A stretch of DNA of 8,113 bases from Bacillota bacterium (lineage in GTDB: Bacteria > Bacillota > Sulfobacillia > Symbiobacteriales > ZC4RG38): assembly GCA_003242505.1 (NCBI GenBank), contig QGUP01000073.1, positions 1-8,113 of the forward strand. The letters run 5' to 3'. Below, in pieces: positions 1 through 6,821 of the stretch; position 1 is the first letter of the stretch; each line of letters starts with the position of its first letter. Position numbers and translations under genes: made by a program. The notes under the pieces are model-generated. The model was not told the DNA's origin and ran no database searches. It was given only the letters and a program-made list of their open reading frames with translations.

Positions 1-905
1 GCGATCAGCACCCGGTCTCCCGGGCGCAGGGACGCGATGGCCCGGGCTCCCTCCACCAGCTCCCGGAGGTCCCCCTTGTGCCGGGCCATCAGGATCGAGA
101 AAGAGGTGAGGGGGATCTCCGGTGGGGTGTCGGCATCCACCCGGGCGAAGACCTGGCTGTCGGTTACCACCAGTGCCGGCCGGTCCGGCAGCTGCTCCAG
201 CACCTTCCGGAGGTCCCGATCCCGGACCACCAGGGCCGTGCCCCCGGCGTCCAGGATCTCCCGGATCGCCTGGACCTGGGGGAGAATCAGCCGCCCCTTG
301 GGGGCGCCCGAGTCGATGGGCACCACCAGCACCACCAGGTCACCGGGGCGGATCAGGTCCGCCAGGAGCGGGATCTGCTGCCGGTCCCCCGGGGCCTGGT
401 CGATGATCGCCTGCCGCAGCAGTTCCACCCCCGGGCTGCCCGTGGCGCTGGTCGGGACGAAGGGAAAGCCGAAGCGCTTGCTGCAGGCGGCCGCCTGCCG
501 GGCCGCGGCTGCGGGGTCCAGGTCCGCCTTGTTCACCGCGCCCACCGCCGGGATCCGCCGGGCTTTGAGGGCCCGGACGAGGGACTGCTCCAGCTCCCCG
601 GGTTCCTGGCCACACTCCAGAACCACCACCGCGAGGTCTGTCCGGTCCAGCACCTGCCGGGTACGCTCCACCCGGAGCCGCCCCAGTTCCCCTTCGTCGT
701 CCAGGCCGGCGGTGTCGATGAGGACCACCGGCCCCAAGGGCTTCAGTTCCATCGCCCGCTGCACCGGGTCGGTGGTGGTGCCTGGTACCGGGGAGACCAG
801 GGCCACGGCCTGGCCGGTGAGCGCGTTGACAAGGCTCGACTTACCGACGTTGCGGCGACCGAAAAAGCTGATGTGCAACCGGAGACTCGTGGGCGTGCCG
901 GCCAT
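1..905 (-). CDS. hydF: [FeFe]-hydrogenase H-cluster maturation GTPase HydF (3' end outside window)
   Basis: HydF is the scaffold GTPase on which the [2Fe] subcluster of the H-cluster is assembled before transfer to apo-HydA. It works with the radical-SAM enzymes HydE and HydG in the cytoplasm. The visible 301 codons start at an ATG (905-903). They contain the P-loop GRRNVGKS (residues 16-23), the switch I threonines in GTTTDPV (42-48), the G3 motif DTAGLDDEGELG (64-75, typical of HydF) and the G4 motif NKAD (125-128). The dimerisation-domain stretch RPGDLVVLVVPIDSGAPKGR (186-205) follows, and the segment ends at RPGDRVLIA (294-302). The family's Cys/His cluster motif normally begins right after this, so the Fe-S ligands and roughly 100 residues are missing only because of the window edge. 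The gene lies 28 nt after the lyase stop, with purine-rich GGGAGG and GAGGGGG stretches before the ATG, so it is co-transcribed. Identification is firm from motifs and context. Confidence 0.93.
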   Translation of the reverse strand, partial: MAGTPTSLRLHISFFGRRNVGKSSLVNALTGQAVALVSPVPGTTTDPVQRAMELKPLGPVVLIDTAGLDDEGELGRLRVERTRQVLDRTDLAVVVLECGQEPGELEQSLVRALKARRIPAVGAVNKADLDPAAAARQAAACSKRFGFPFVPTSATGSPGVELLRQAIIDQAPGDRQQIPLLADLIRPGDLVVLVVPIDSGAPKGRLILPQVQAIREILDAGGTALVVRDRDLRKVLEQLPDRPALVVTDSQVFARVDADTPPEIPLTSFSILMARHKGDLRELVEGARAIASLRPGDRVLI

Positions 906-933
906 GCTTCGGACCCCCTCTCGATCCTCCCTG

Positions 934-2235
934 TCATCCCTGGGACAGCTTGGCTCGCACCCGCTCCAGGGCGGCCTCGTACCCAATCTCTCCCACCAGG
1001 GCGGCCTCCGGGGCGGCGGACCGTTCCAGGTGCCGGCGGCACTGCTCCGGGTCCGCTTCGATGCCCTCGACACACCGGACCCGGAAGATCCGGACGGCCG
1101 CGCTCAGGGCCTCGAGGGACCGGAGGAGGCTGTCCCCGATGAGGGGCAGGAAGGGGTTCAACTCCAGCTGCCCCGCCTGGGCCGCCAGGGTGATGGCGGT
1201 GTCCGCGGCCATCACCTGGTAAGCCACCTGGGTCACCGCCTCGGGAATCACCGGGTTGACCTTCCCGGGCATGATGCTGGAACCGGCCTGCACCGCAGGC
1301 AGTCGGATCTCCCCGAGGCCACCCCGGGGACCCGAACTGAGGAGGCGCAGGTCGAAGGCGATCTTGACCAGTCCCGCTGCGCAGGCTTTGAGGAGTCCGG
1401 AGACCTCCGCCAGGACGTCGGTGTTCTGGGTGGCATCTACCAGGTTCTCCGCCCGGGCGAGGGGGAGGCCGGTCACCTCCCGGAGGTGGTGGAGGGCCCG
1501 GGCGGCGAACCCCGGTGCGGCACCGACCCCGGTGCCGATGGCGGTGCCGCCCAGGTTGACCACCCGGAGCCGGTCCTCCGCATCCTCCAGGCGCCGGCGG
1601 CTGCGGGCGATCCCCTCCGCCCAGGCGCCGAACTCCTGCCCCAGGGTCATCGGGAGGGCGTCCTGAAGCTGGGTGCGACCGAGCTTCTGGATCCCAGCGA
1701 AAGCGGCCTCCTTGGCCTGGAACGCGGCCTGTAGTTCCGCAAGGTCTTCGGTCAGCCTCCGGACCAGGCGGATTGCCGCGATCCGGAGGGCGGTGGGCAC
1801 CGTGTCGTTGGTAGACTGGCAGCGGTTGACGTGCTCGATGGGATGGATCCGGTCGTAGCGCCCCCGGGGCTCCCCCAGGAGTTCCAGGGCCCGGTTGGCC
1901 AGCACCTCGTTCATGTTCATGTTGAAGGAGGTGCCGGCGCCCCCCTGGAGGGCGTCAACAGGGAACTGGTCCGCCAGGGCCCCGGCGGCCACCTCCGCGG
2001 CCGCGGCGGCGATGGCCCGGCCCACCTCAGGGTCCAGAAGGCCGAGTTCCGTGTTGGCCCGGGCGGCGGCAAGTTTTACCTCGGCGAGGGCCCGGACCCA
2101 GGCGGGGTGGACGGGCCGACCGGTGAGGGGGAAGTTCTCCAGCGCCCGCAGGGTGTGGATCCCCCAGTAGACCTCCGCCGGAACCTCCCGCTCTCCCAGG
2201 GCATCCCGCTCCACCCGCACCGGCCGATGGGTCAT
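934..2235 (-). CDS. Aspartase/fumarase-superfamily lyase (AspA-like), C-terminally short, in hydrogenase operon
   Basis: This 433-residue protein belongs to the superfamily that reversibly eliminates ammonia or water to give fumarate. Visible motifs are GTSFNMNMNEVLANR (101-115), CQSTNDTVPT (139-148), GRTQLQDALPMTLGQEF (186-202) and the flexible catalytic loop GSSIMPGKVNPVIPE (318-332), where Ser319 is the expected catalytic base. The wording GRTQLQDA-PMTLGQEF and MPGKVNPVIPE fits aspartate ammonia-lyase better than fumarase C. Aspartases are usually about 470 residues. Here the chain stops about 15 residues after IGYE (417-420), so most of the small C-terminal domain is absent. The usual NSIGIVTALNP-type segment before it is replaced by RSAAPEAALVGE. 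The ATG at 2235 follows a strong GGAGGTGAGG ribosome site. The gene sits 71 bp after hydA and 28 bp before hydF. From memory, AspA-like genes recur in hyd maturation clusters, which hints at a link to maturation. The exact substrate is uncertain. Confidence 0.85.
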   Translation of the reverse strand: MTHRPVRVERDALGEREVPAEVYWGIHTLRALENFPLTGRPVHPAWVRALAEVKLAAARANTELGLLDPEVGRAIAAAAAEVAAGALADQFPVDALQGGAGTSFNMNMNEVLANRALELLGEPRGRYDRIHPIEHVNRCQSTNDTVPTALRIAAIRLVRRLTEDLAELQAAFQAKEAAFAGIQKLGRTQLQDALPMTLGQEFGAWAEGIARSRRRLEDAEDRLRVVNLGGTAIGTGVGAAPGFAARALHHLREVTGLPLARAENLVDATQNTDVLAEVSGLLKACAAGLVKIAFDLRLLSSGPRGGLGEIRLPAVQAGSSIMPGKVNPVIPEAVTQVAYQVMAADTAITLAAQAGQLELNPFLPLIGDSLLRSLEALSAAVRIFRVRCVEGIEADPEQCRRHLERSAAPEAALVGEIGYEAALERVRAKLSQG

Positions 2236-2306
2236 GTGAACCTCACCTCCAGGGAGATGTTCCCCGGAACCGGGTCCGGGCCCTGCCGGGTCACGTTACC
2301 CCCAGA

Positions 2307-4052
2307 TTACCGCACCCGAATCCCGACGGGCTGCCGGGCGTGGTAGTGGGTGTGGAGGAGCCGGTGGGGCACCTCCCCCAGGGGCTCGCCGAGGAACTCG
2401 GCGTAAAGCTGCTTGATCGCCGGGTTCTCGTGGGAGTAGCGGATCGCCTTGGCCTCGTCCACCCGGTAGATGGCCTGAACCCGGGCCTGCCGGAGAGCCG
2501 GCAGGGAGTCAGGGCCGTCCGCGGGCAAGGGCTGGCCGCCGCCGCCGACGCAGCCGCCGGGGCAGGCCATCACCTCGACGAAGTGGTAGGTGGCCTCGCC
2601 GCTCCGGATCCGCTCCAGGAGCCGGGCGGCGTTCCGAAGGCCGTGGGCCACCGCCACCTTCAGTTCCTGTCCGGCGATGGTAAGGCTTGCCTCCCGCACC
2701 CCCTCCAGCCCCCGGACCTCGGTGAAGACCAGCCGCCGGGGCTCGCCTTCCAGCCAGGTGGAGGCGGTCCGCAGGGCGGCCTCCATCACCCCGCCGGTGG
2801 CGCCGAAGAGGGCGCCGGCGCCGGTGGAGATGCCGAGGGGTGCGTCGAACTCCTCCTCGGGGAGCGCGGCGAGGTCGATCCCTGCCTGCCGGAGCATCCG
2901 GGCCAGCTCCCGGGTGGTGAGCACGTAGTCCACGTCCGGGTAGCCGCTGCCGGCCAGCTCCGGCCGGGAGGCCTCGAACTTCTTGGCGGTGCAGGGCATG
3001 ATGGAGACCACCACGATCTTGGCGGGGTCGATCCCCATCTTCTGCGCGTAGTAGGTCTTGGCCATGGCCCCGAACATCTGGTGGGGCGACTTGCAGCTGG
3101 AGAGGTTCTCCAGGAACTCCGGCCAGAAGTGCTCGGCGTACTTCACCCAGCCCGGGCAGCAGGAGGTCATGAGGGGCAGGGGGCCGCCGGACCGGAGGCG
3201 CTGGATCAGCTCGGAGGCCTCCTCCACGATAGTCAGGTCCGCCCCGAGGTTGGTGTCGAAGACCCGGTCAAAACCGAGGCGCCGGAGGGCAGCCACCATC
3301 TGACCGGTGGCGACGGTCCCCGGCGGCAGGCCGAAGGCCTCCCCCAGGGAGACCCGGATCGCCGGGGCGGTCTGGACGATGACGTGCTTCTCGGGGTCGA
3401 GGAGCGCGGCCCAGACGGCCTCGGTGTCGTCCTTCTCGGTGAGCGCCCCGGTGGGGCAGACCAGGGTACACTGGCCGCAGTAGGTGCAGGCGGCCTCCCC
3501 CAGCTCGTGGTCGAAGAAGGGCACCACCCGGCTGGCAAAGCCCCGGCCGGCGAGGCTGATGGCCGCGACCCCCTGCACCTCCCGGCAGACCGCGACGCAC
3601 CGCTGGCAGAGGATGCACTTGCTGCTGTCCACCGCGAGGGCCGGGGAGGAGGTGTCCACCCGGGCCGGGTGCTTCTCGCCGGTAAAGCGGACGCTCCGCA
3701 GCCCCGTCTCCTGGGCGAGGCGCATCAGCTCGCAGTCCCCGGCCCGGAGGCAGGTGGGGCAGTCCACCTGGTGGTCGGAAAGCAGCAGTTCAAGGACCAT
3801 CCGGCGGGCGGCCCGCACCGCCGGGGTGTTGGTCCGGACCTCCATGCCGTCGGCGCAGGGGAGGGAGCAGGCGGTCTGCAGCGTCCGGTAGCCCTTGACC
3901 TCCACCACGCACATCCGGCAGGCGCCGATCTGGTTGATCTCTTTCAGGTAACAGAGGGTCGGGATCCGGATCCCCAGGCGGCGAGCGGCCTCGAGGACCG
4001 TGGTCCCGGGCTCGACCTGGATTGGACGGCCGTCGATGGTCAGCTGGATCAC
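2307..4052 (-). CDS. hydA: [FeFe]-hydrogenase catalytic subunit HydA (HndD type)
   Basis: This is the H2-forming/H2-oxidising subunit of a trimeric NAD(H)-linked hydrogenase, 581 residues. An N-terminal [2Fe-2S] ferredoxin domain has Cys34, 45, 48 and 62. A His-ligated [4Fe-4S] site follows (His94, Cys98, 101, 107), then two [4Fe-4S] sites (Cys146/149/152/156 and 189/192/195/199). The H-cluster domain shows TSCCPGW (296-302), MPCTAKKFE (352-360) and the EVMACPGGCVGGGGQP block (493-508), giving ligands Cys299, 354, 497 and 501. Cys298 is the likely proton-relay cysteine, with Glu278, Glu281 and Ser318 at the other proton-path positions of clostridial CpI. The C-terminus is the small-subunit domain ending LLHTHY; there is no extra C-terminal Fe-S domain such as the one in the Thermotoga subunit. 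The start is GTG (4052-4050), 14 nt after the hydB stop, with GGGGGTGA six bases upstream overlapping that junction. All active-site residues are intact, so it should be functional. No signal peptide: cytoplasmic. Confidence 0.96.
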   Translation of the reverse strand: MIQLTIDGRPIQVEPGTTVLEAARRLGIRIPTLCYLKEINQIGACRMCVVEVKGYRTLQTACSLPCADGMEVRTNTPAVRAARRMVLELLLSDHQVDCPTCLRAGDCELMRLAQETGLRSVRFTGEKHPARVDTSSPALAVDSSKCILCQRCVAVCREVQGVAAISLAGRGFASRVVPFFDHELGEAACTYCGQCTLVCPTGALTEKDDTEAVWAALLDPEKHVIVQTAPAIRVSLGEAFGLPPGTVATGQMVAALRRLGFDRVFDTNLGADLTIVEEASELIQRLRSGGPLPLMTSCCPGWVKYAEHFWPEFLENLSSCKSPHQMFGAMAKTYYAQKMGIDPAKIVVVSIMPCTAKKFEASRPELAGSGYPDVDYVLTTRELARMLRQAGIDLAALPEEEFDAPLGISTGAGALFGATGGVMEAALRTASTWLEGEPRRLVFTEVRGLEGVREASLTIAGQELKVAVAHGLRNAARLLERIRSGEATYHFVEVMACPGGCVGGGGQPLPADGPDSLPALRQARVQAIYRVDEAKAIRYSHENPAIKQLYAEFLGEPLGEVPHRLLHTHYHARQPVGIRVR

Positions 4053-4066
4053 CTGGCGTCACCCCC

Positions 4067-5968
4067 TCAGTGGACCACGGCGGCGAACCTGCAGACCTCG
4101 GCGCAGGTGCCGCACTTGATGCACTTCTCCGGGTCGATGACGAAGGGCTTCCGGACCTCGCCGGTAATCGCCCCCACCGGGCACTTCCGGGCGCAGAGGC
4201 CACAGCCCTTGCACCGCTCCGGGTCAATCCGGTAGTGGGTCAGTTCCTTACACTTGCCCGCCGGGCAGCGCTTGTCCCGGACGTGGGCGATGTACTCCTC
4301 CCGGAAGTACCGGAGGGTGCTGAGGACCGGGTTGGGCGCGGTCTGGCCGAGGCCGCAGAGGGAGGCGCTCCGGATGGTCTCCGCCAGCTGCTCCAGGGCG
4401 TCCAGGTCCTCCATGGTGCCCTGGCCGCTGGCGATCCGGTCCAGGATCTCCAGCATCCGCTTGGTGCCGATCCGGCAGGGCGGGCACTTACCGCAGGACT
4501 CGTCCTGGGTGAACTGCAGGTAGAACCGGGCGACGTCCACCATGCAGTTGCTCTCATCCAGGACGATGAGGCCGCCGGAGCCCATCATCGAACCGAGCTC
4601 CACCAGGGTGTCGAACTCCACCGGCGTGTCCAGGTACTCCGCCGGAATGCAGCCACCGGAGGGGCCGCCGGTCTGGGCCGCCTTGAAGGCCTTGCCCCCC
4701 GGGATGCCGCCGCCCATGCCGTAGACGATCTCCCGGAGGGTGGTGCCCATGGGCACCTCCATCAGGGCGACGTTGTTGACGTTGCCCGCCACCGCGAAGA
4801 CCTTGGTCCCCGGGGAGGCGGGGGTGCCGAGGGACCGGAACCAGTCGGCGCCGTTGAGGATGATGTCGGGGATGTTGGCGTAGGTCTCCACGTTGTTGTT
4901 GAGGGTGGGCTTGCCCCAGAGGCCGGCCTGGGCCGGGTAGGGCGGCCGGGGCCTGGGCATGCCCCGCTGCCCCTCGACAGACGCGATGAGCGCGGTCTCC
5001 TCGCCGCAGACGAAGGCGCCGGCGCCCAGGCGGATCTCGATGTCGAACCGGAAGCCGGTGCCCAGGATGTCATCCCCGAGCAGCCCCAGCTCCCGGGCCT
5101 GGCGGATCGCGGTGGTCAGCCGCTCGACCGCCAGGGGGTACTCGGCCCGGACGTAGATGTACCCCTGCTCGGCGCCAACGGCGTAGCCGGCGATGGCCAT
5201 GGCCTCCAGCACCGCGTGGGGGTCGGCCTCGAGGATGCTCCGGTCCATGAAGGCGCCGGGGTCACCCTCGTCCGCGTTGCAGATGACGTACTTCGGCTGC
5301 CCCGGCTGGGCCCGGACCAGCTCCCACTTCCGGCCGGTGGGGAAGCCGCCGCCGCCCCGGCCCCGGAGCCCCGAACGCTTGACCTCGTCGATCACCTGCT
5401 CCGGGGTCATCTCCAGGAGGGCCTTGGCCAGGGCGAAGTACCGGCCAGCGCCGATGGCCTCCTCGATGGAGTCCGGGTCGATGAGGCCGCAGTTCTTCAG
5501 CACCCGGCGCTCCTGACCCTTGTAGAAGGGCAGGTCCTTCCGGGCGGCGATCCGGGCCTTCTCCTTGGGGCTGACGGCGTAGAGGAGCCGCTCCACCGGC
5601 CGGCCGCCCAGGAGGTGCTCCCGGACGATCTCCGGCACATCCTCGACCTGGACGCGGCAGTAGAAGATGTCCCCGGGTTGGACCACCACCACCGGGCCCA
5701 TCCGGCAGAAACCAAGGCAGCCGACCTGGACCACCCGGACCCGGTCGCTGAGGCCCTGGGCCGCCACCTCCTGCAGGAAGGCCCTGGCGGTGGGCTCGCT
5801 CCGGGCGGCTCGGCAGCCCGTGGACTTGCAGACCATCACCCGGATGGGCTCCGTCCCGACGGCGGCGGCTGCCTCCCGGGCCTGGCGGAGGGCGAGTTCC
5901 GGCGCGTACTGCCGGTGCAGGGCCTCCAGGTCCGCCAAAGACCGGATCCGGGTCACAGTCTGGCTCAT
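4067..5968 (-). CDS. hydB: NAD(H)-linked [FeFe]-hydrogenase flavin subunit HydB (NuoF/HndC type)
   Basis: This 633-residue NuoF-like subunit binds FMN and NAD(H) and passes electrons to HydA and HydC. A thioredoxin-like [2Fe-2S] domain at the N-terminus has Cys47, 52, 84 and 88. The flavin/NAD domain shows GLRGRGGGGFPTGRKW (200-215), NADEGDPGAFMDR (231-243) and GAGAFVCGEETALIASVEG (315-333). An SLBB-type region follows, then the NuoF cluster ESCGKCPPCR (490-499, Cys492/495/498) with Cys538. After CPAGKC (568-573) come two C-terminal [4Fe-4S] sites (Cys586/589/592/596 and 616/619/622/626), which complex-I NuoF lacks. This fused architecture means no separate HndB-like gene is needed. The ATG overlaps the hydC stop (ATGA) and has an excellent AAAGGAGG ribosome site, so translation is probably coupled. 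Homologues include electron-bifurcating enzymes (NADH plus ferredoxin) and purely NADH-dependent ones; sequence alone does not decide which this is. Confidence 0.96.
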   Translation of the reverse strand: MSQTVTRIRSLADLEALHRQYAPELALRQAREAAAAVGTEPIRVMVCKSTGCRAARSEPTARAFLQEVAAQGLSDRVRVVQVGCLGFCRMGPVVVVQPGDIFYCRVQVEDVPEIVREHLLGGRPVERLLYAVSPKEKARIAARKDLPFYKGQERRVLKNCGLIDPDSIEEAIGAGRYFALAKALLEMTPEQVIDEVKRSGLRGRGGGGFPTGRKWELVRAQPGQPKYVICNADEGDPGAFMDRSILEADPHAVLEAMAIAGYAVGAEQGYIYVRAEYPLAVERLTTAIRQARELGLLGDDILGTGFRFDIEIRLGAGAFVCGEETALIASVEGQRGMPRPRPPYPAQAGLWGKPTLNNNVETYANIPDIILNGADWFRSLGTPASPGTKVFAVAGNVNNVALMEVPMGTTLREIVYGMGGGIPGGKAFKAAQTGGPSGGCIPAEYLDTPVEFDTLVELGSMMGSGGLIVLDESNCMVDVARFYLQFTQDESCGKCPPCRIGTKRMLEILDRIASGQGTMEDLDALEQLAETIRSASLCGLGQTAPNPVLSTLRYFREEYIAHVRDKRCPAGKCKELTHYRIDPERCKGCGLCARKCPVGAITGEVRKPFVIDPEKCIKCGTCAEVCRFAAVVH

Positions 5969-6567
5969 CGCGCTCCCTCCTTTCCGGCGGCTACCGCCGG
6001 CTCAGGCTCCCCACCCTGGGCTTGCTGCCGGAACCGGGCCAGCACCTCGGGCACCTTGGCGTCGGTCATGTTGCCGAAGACCTCTTCTCCGACCATGATC
6101 GCCGGCGCCAGACCGCAGCAGCCGATGCACCGGCAGACCTCCAGGGAGAAGAGGCCGTCCGAGGTCATCTCCCCGGGCTGGATCTTCAGCTCGGACTGGA
6201 TCGCCTGCAGTACCTTGTCCGCGCCCCGGACGTAGCAGGCGGTGCCCATGCAGACCCGGATGGTGTACCGGCCCGTGGGCCGGAGGTTGAAGTAGTTGTA
6301 GAAGGTGACCACGCCATATACCTGGCTGGGCGGGATCCCCAGCCGCTGGGCCACGTGCTGCTGGACCTCCTCCGGCAGGAACCCGAAGAGTTCCTGGGCC
6401 CGGTGGAGCACCCCGATCAGGGAGCCCCGCACATGGCGATGGGCATCGATGAAGGCATCCAGTTCCCGGAACCGGGGATCGTCGGGCTGGATGCCGCCAC
6501 AGCCGCATGCAGCCACACCGCTCACCACCCTGTCAGCTGATCTCCGTATCCCAGAATCGCTCTCCAC
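5965..6567 (-). CDS. hydC: NAD(H)-linked [FeFe]-hydrogenase [2Fe-2S] subunit HydC (NuoE/HndA type)
   Basis: This is the NuoE-like subunit of the trimeric hydrogenase, 200 residues as called. The family fold is clear: the helical part RGSLIGVLHRAQELFGFLP (47-65), then VYGVVTFYNYFNL (83-95), then the thioredoxin-like [2Fe-2S] domain with Cys106 and Cys111 (CMGTAC) and Cys147 and Cys151 (CIGCCGLAP). Cys145 and Cys150 are additional cysteines beside the ligands. It is the first gene of the operon and overlaps hydB by 4 nt. The start is uncertain. The GTG at 6567 has only a poor ribosome site, while in-frame GTG codons at 6528, 6525 and 6516 (the last preceded by AGGGTGGTGA) would give a protein 13-17 residues shorter, closer to the usual length. 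The residues in question contain no conserved family motif. The CGCGG motif at 21-25 is kept under any of these starts. The C-terminal tail (about 185-200) is Ala/Glu-rich and looks unstructured. Confidence 0.94.
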   Translation of the reverse strand: MESDSGIRRSADRVVSGVAACGCGGIQPDDPRFRELDAFIDAHRHVRGSLIGVLHRAQELFGFLPEEVQQHVAQRLGIPPSQVYGVVTFYNYFNLRPTGRYTIRVCMGTACYVRGADKVLQAIQSELKIQPGEMTSDGLFSLEVCRCIGCCGLAPAIMVGEEVFGNMTDAKVPEVLARFRQQAQGGEPEPAVAAGKEGAR

Positions 6568-6598
6568 CCGTTGTCGGCGCTTCCGTCGGCCGCCTACT

Positions 6599-6612
6599 CT
6601 GGTTGCAACCAG
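6599..6612. repeat. Perfect 14-bp palindrome CTGGTTGCAACCAG, possible second operator
   Basis: CTGGTTGCAACCAG reads the same on both strands. It overlaps a second perfect palindrome, CAGGGCCCTG, at 6610-6619. It lies between the Rex site and hydC, in the expected 5' leader or just after the transcription start. It could be an operator for another regulator, or in RNA form a 5-bp stem with a UGCA loop. I do not recognise the cognate regulator. Confidence 0.45.
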
Positions 6613-6625
6613 GGCCCTGTCCGCC

Positions 6626-6654
6626 CTTATTTGGGTTTGTGAACGCGTTCACAA
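6626..6654 (-). promoter_or_regulatory. Candidate sigma-A promoter for the hydrogenase operon, overlapping the Rex site
   Basis: On the minus strand TTGTGA (6654-6649) could serve as a -35 element. It is followed after 17 bp by AATAAG (6631-6626) as a weak -10, each matching four of six consensus bases. Transcription would begin near 6618, leaving a leader of about 50 nt or more before hydC. The -35 would lie inside the Rex palindrome, a usual arrangement for repression. The match is weak and is inferred mainly from position. Confidence 0.3.
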
Positions 6655-6655
6655 A
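6636..6655. promoter_or_regulatory. Rex operator (NADH-responsive repressor site)
   Basis: The sequence is a perfect 20-bp palindrome, TTTGTGAACGCGTTCACAAA. Its inner 18 bp (6637-6654) match the known Rex consensus TTGTGAA-N4-TTCACAA with no mismatch. Rex is a redox-sensing repressor that leaves DNA when NADH is high relative to NAD+, and in Bacillota it is known to control fermentative and hydrogenase genes. The site is 69 bp before the called hydC start and 258 bp before cinA. It fits repression of the hydrogenase operon that is lifted under reducing conditions. TGTGA-N6-TCACA also fits the Crp consensus, but the longer TTGTGAA arms and an NADH-linked target favour Rex. The rex gene itself is not in the window. 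Confidence 0.82.
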
Positions 6656-6683
6656 GCCCTGTGAGCATCCTACACCAACACCG

Positions 6684-6712
6684 CTAGTTCCAGAAGGCTC
6701 CGGAAGTGTCAA
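6684..6712 (-). promoter_or_regulatory. Alternative upstream promoter for the hydrogenase operon
   Basis: A perfect -35 hexamer TTGACA lies on the minus strand at 6712-6707. The sequence 17 bp downstream is AACTAG (6689-6684), a poor -10. If used, transcription would start near 6677 and the Rex palindrome would lie just downstream, acting as a block. The perfect -35 is notable in such GC-rich DNA, but the -10 makes this only a candidate. Confidence 0.25.
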
Positions 6713-6821
6713 ACTTGCCTGGAGAGAAGGGATTAGCCAGGTTTCGGCACGGGCATCGGCCCGGGACCCGAGGAGGCTCCGGCCCCAGCACCAGGGGATC
6801 GGGCCTTTCCCGGGGCGCCCC

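Noticed and set aside
37..1734. Long plus-strand open frame opposite hydF and the lyase
   Set aside because: It is antisense to two genes with clear family motifs, has low-complexity Arg/Ser/Pro-rich composition and no recognisable domain; typical of GC-rich DNA.
934..2235. Class II fumarase (FumC)
   Set aside because: The GRTQLQDALPMTLGQEF and MPGKVNPVIPE wording is aspartase-like; fumarases usually have RTHLQDATPLTLGQEF and MPGKVNPT.
2236..2306. Terminator or promoter between hydA and the lyase gene, including near-palindrome GGGTCACGTTACCC at 2288-2301
   Set aside because: No stem followed by a T-run is seen, the palindrome has mismatches, and the 71-bp gap with a strong ribosome site fits read-through within one operon.
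2340..6235. Long plus-strand open frames opposite hydA, hydB and hydC
   Set aside because: They mirror highly conserved coding sequence on the other strand, are rich in Gly, Ala, Asp, Leu and Val, and show no motif; third-position GC bias keeps them open.
4067..6567. Respiratory complex I NuoE/NuoF
   Set aside because: The NuoF-like protein has an N-terminal [2Fe-2S] domain and a C-terminal double [4Fe-4S] module, and the next gene is an H-cluster hydrogenase rather than NuoG.
6640..6651. Reading the palindrome as a Crp/Fnr-family site (TGTGA-N6-TCACA)
   Set aside because: The core fits, but the longer TTGTGAA/TTCACAA arms fit Rex exactly and the downstream genes are NADH-linked, so Rex is the better explanation; a Crp-type regulator is not fully excluded.
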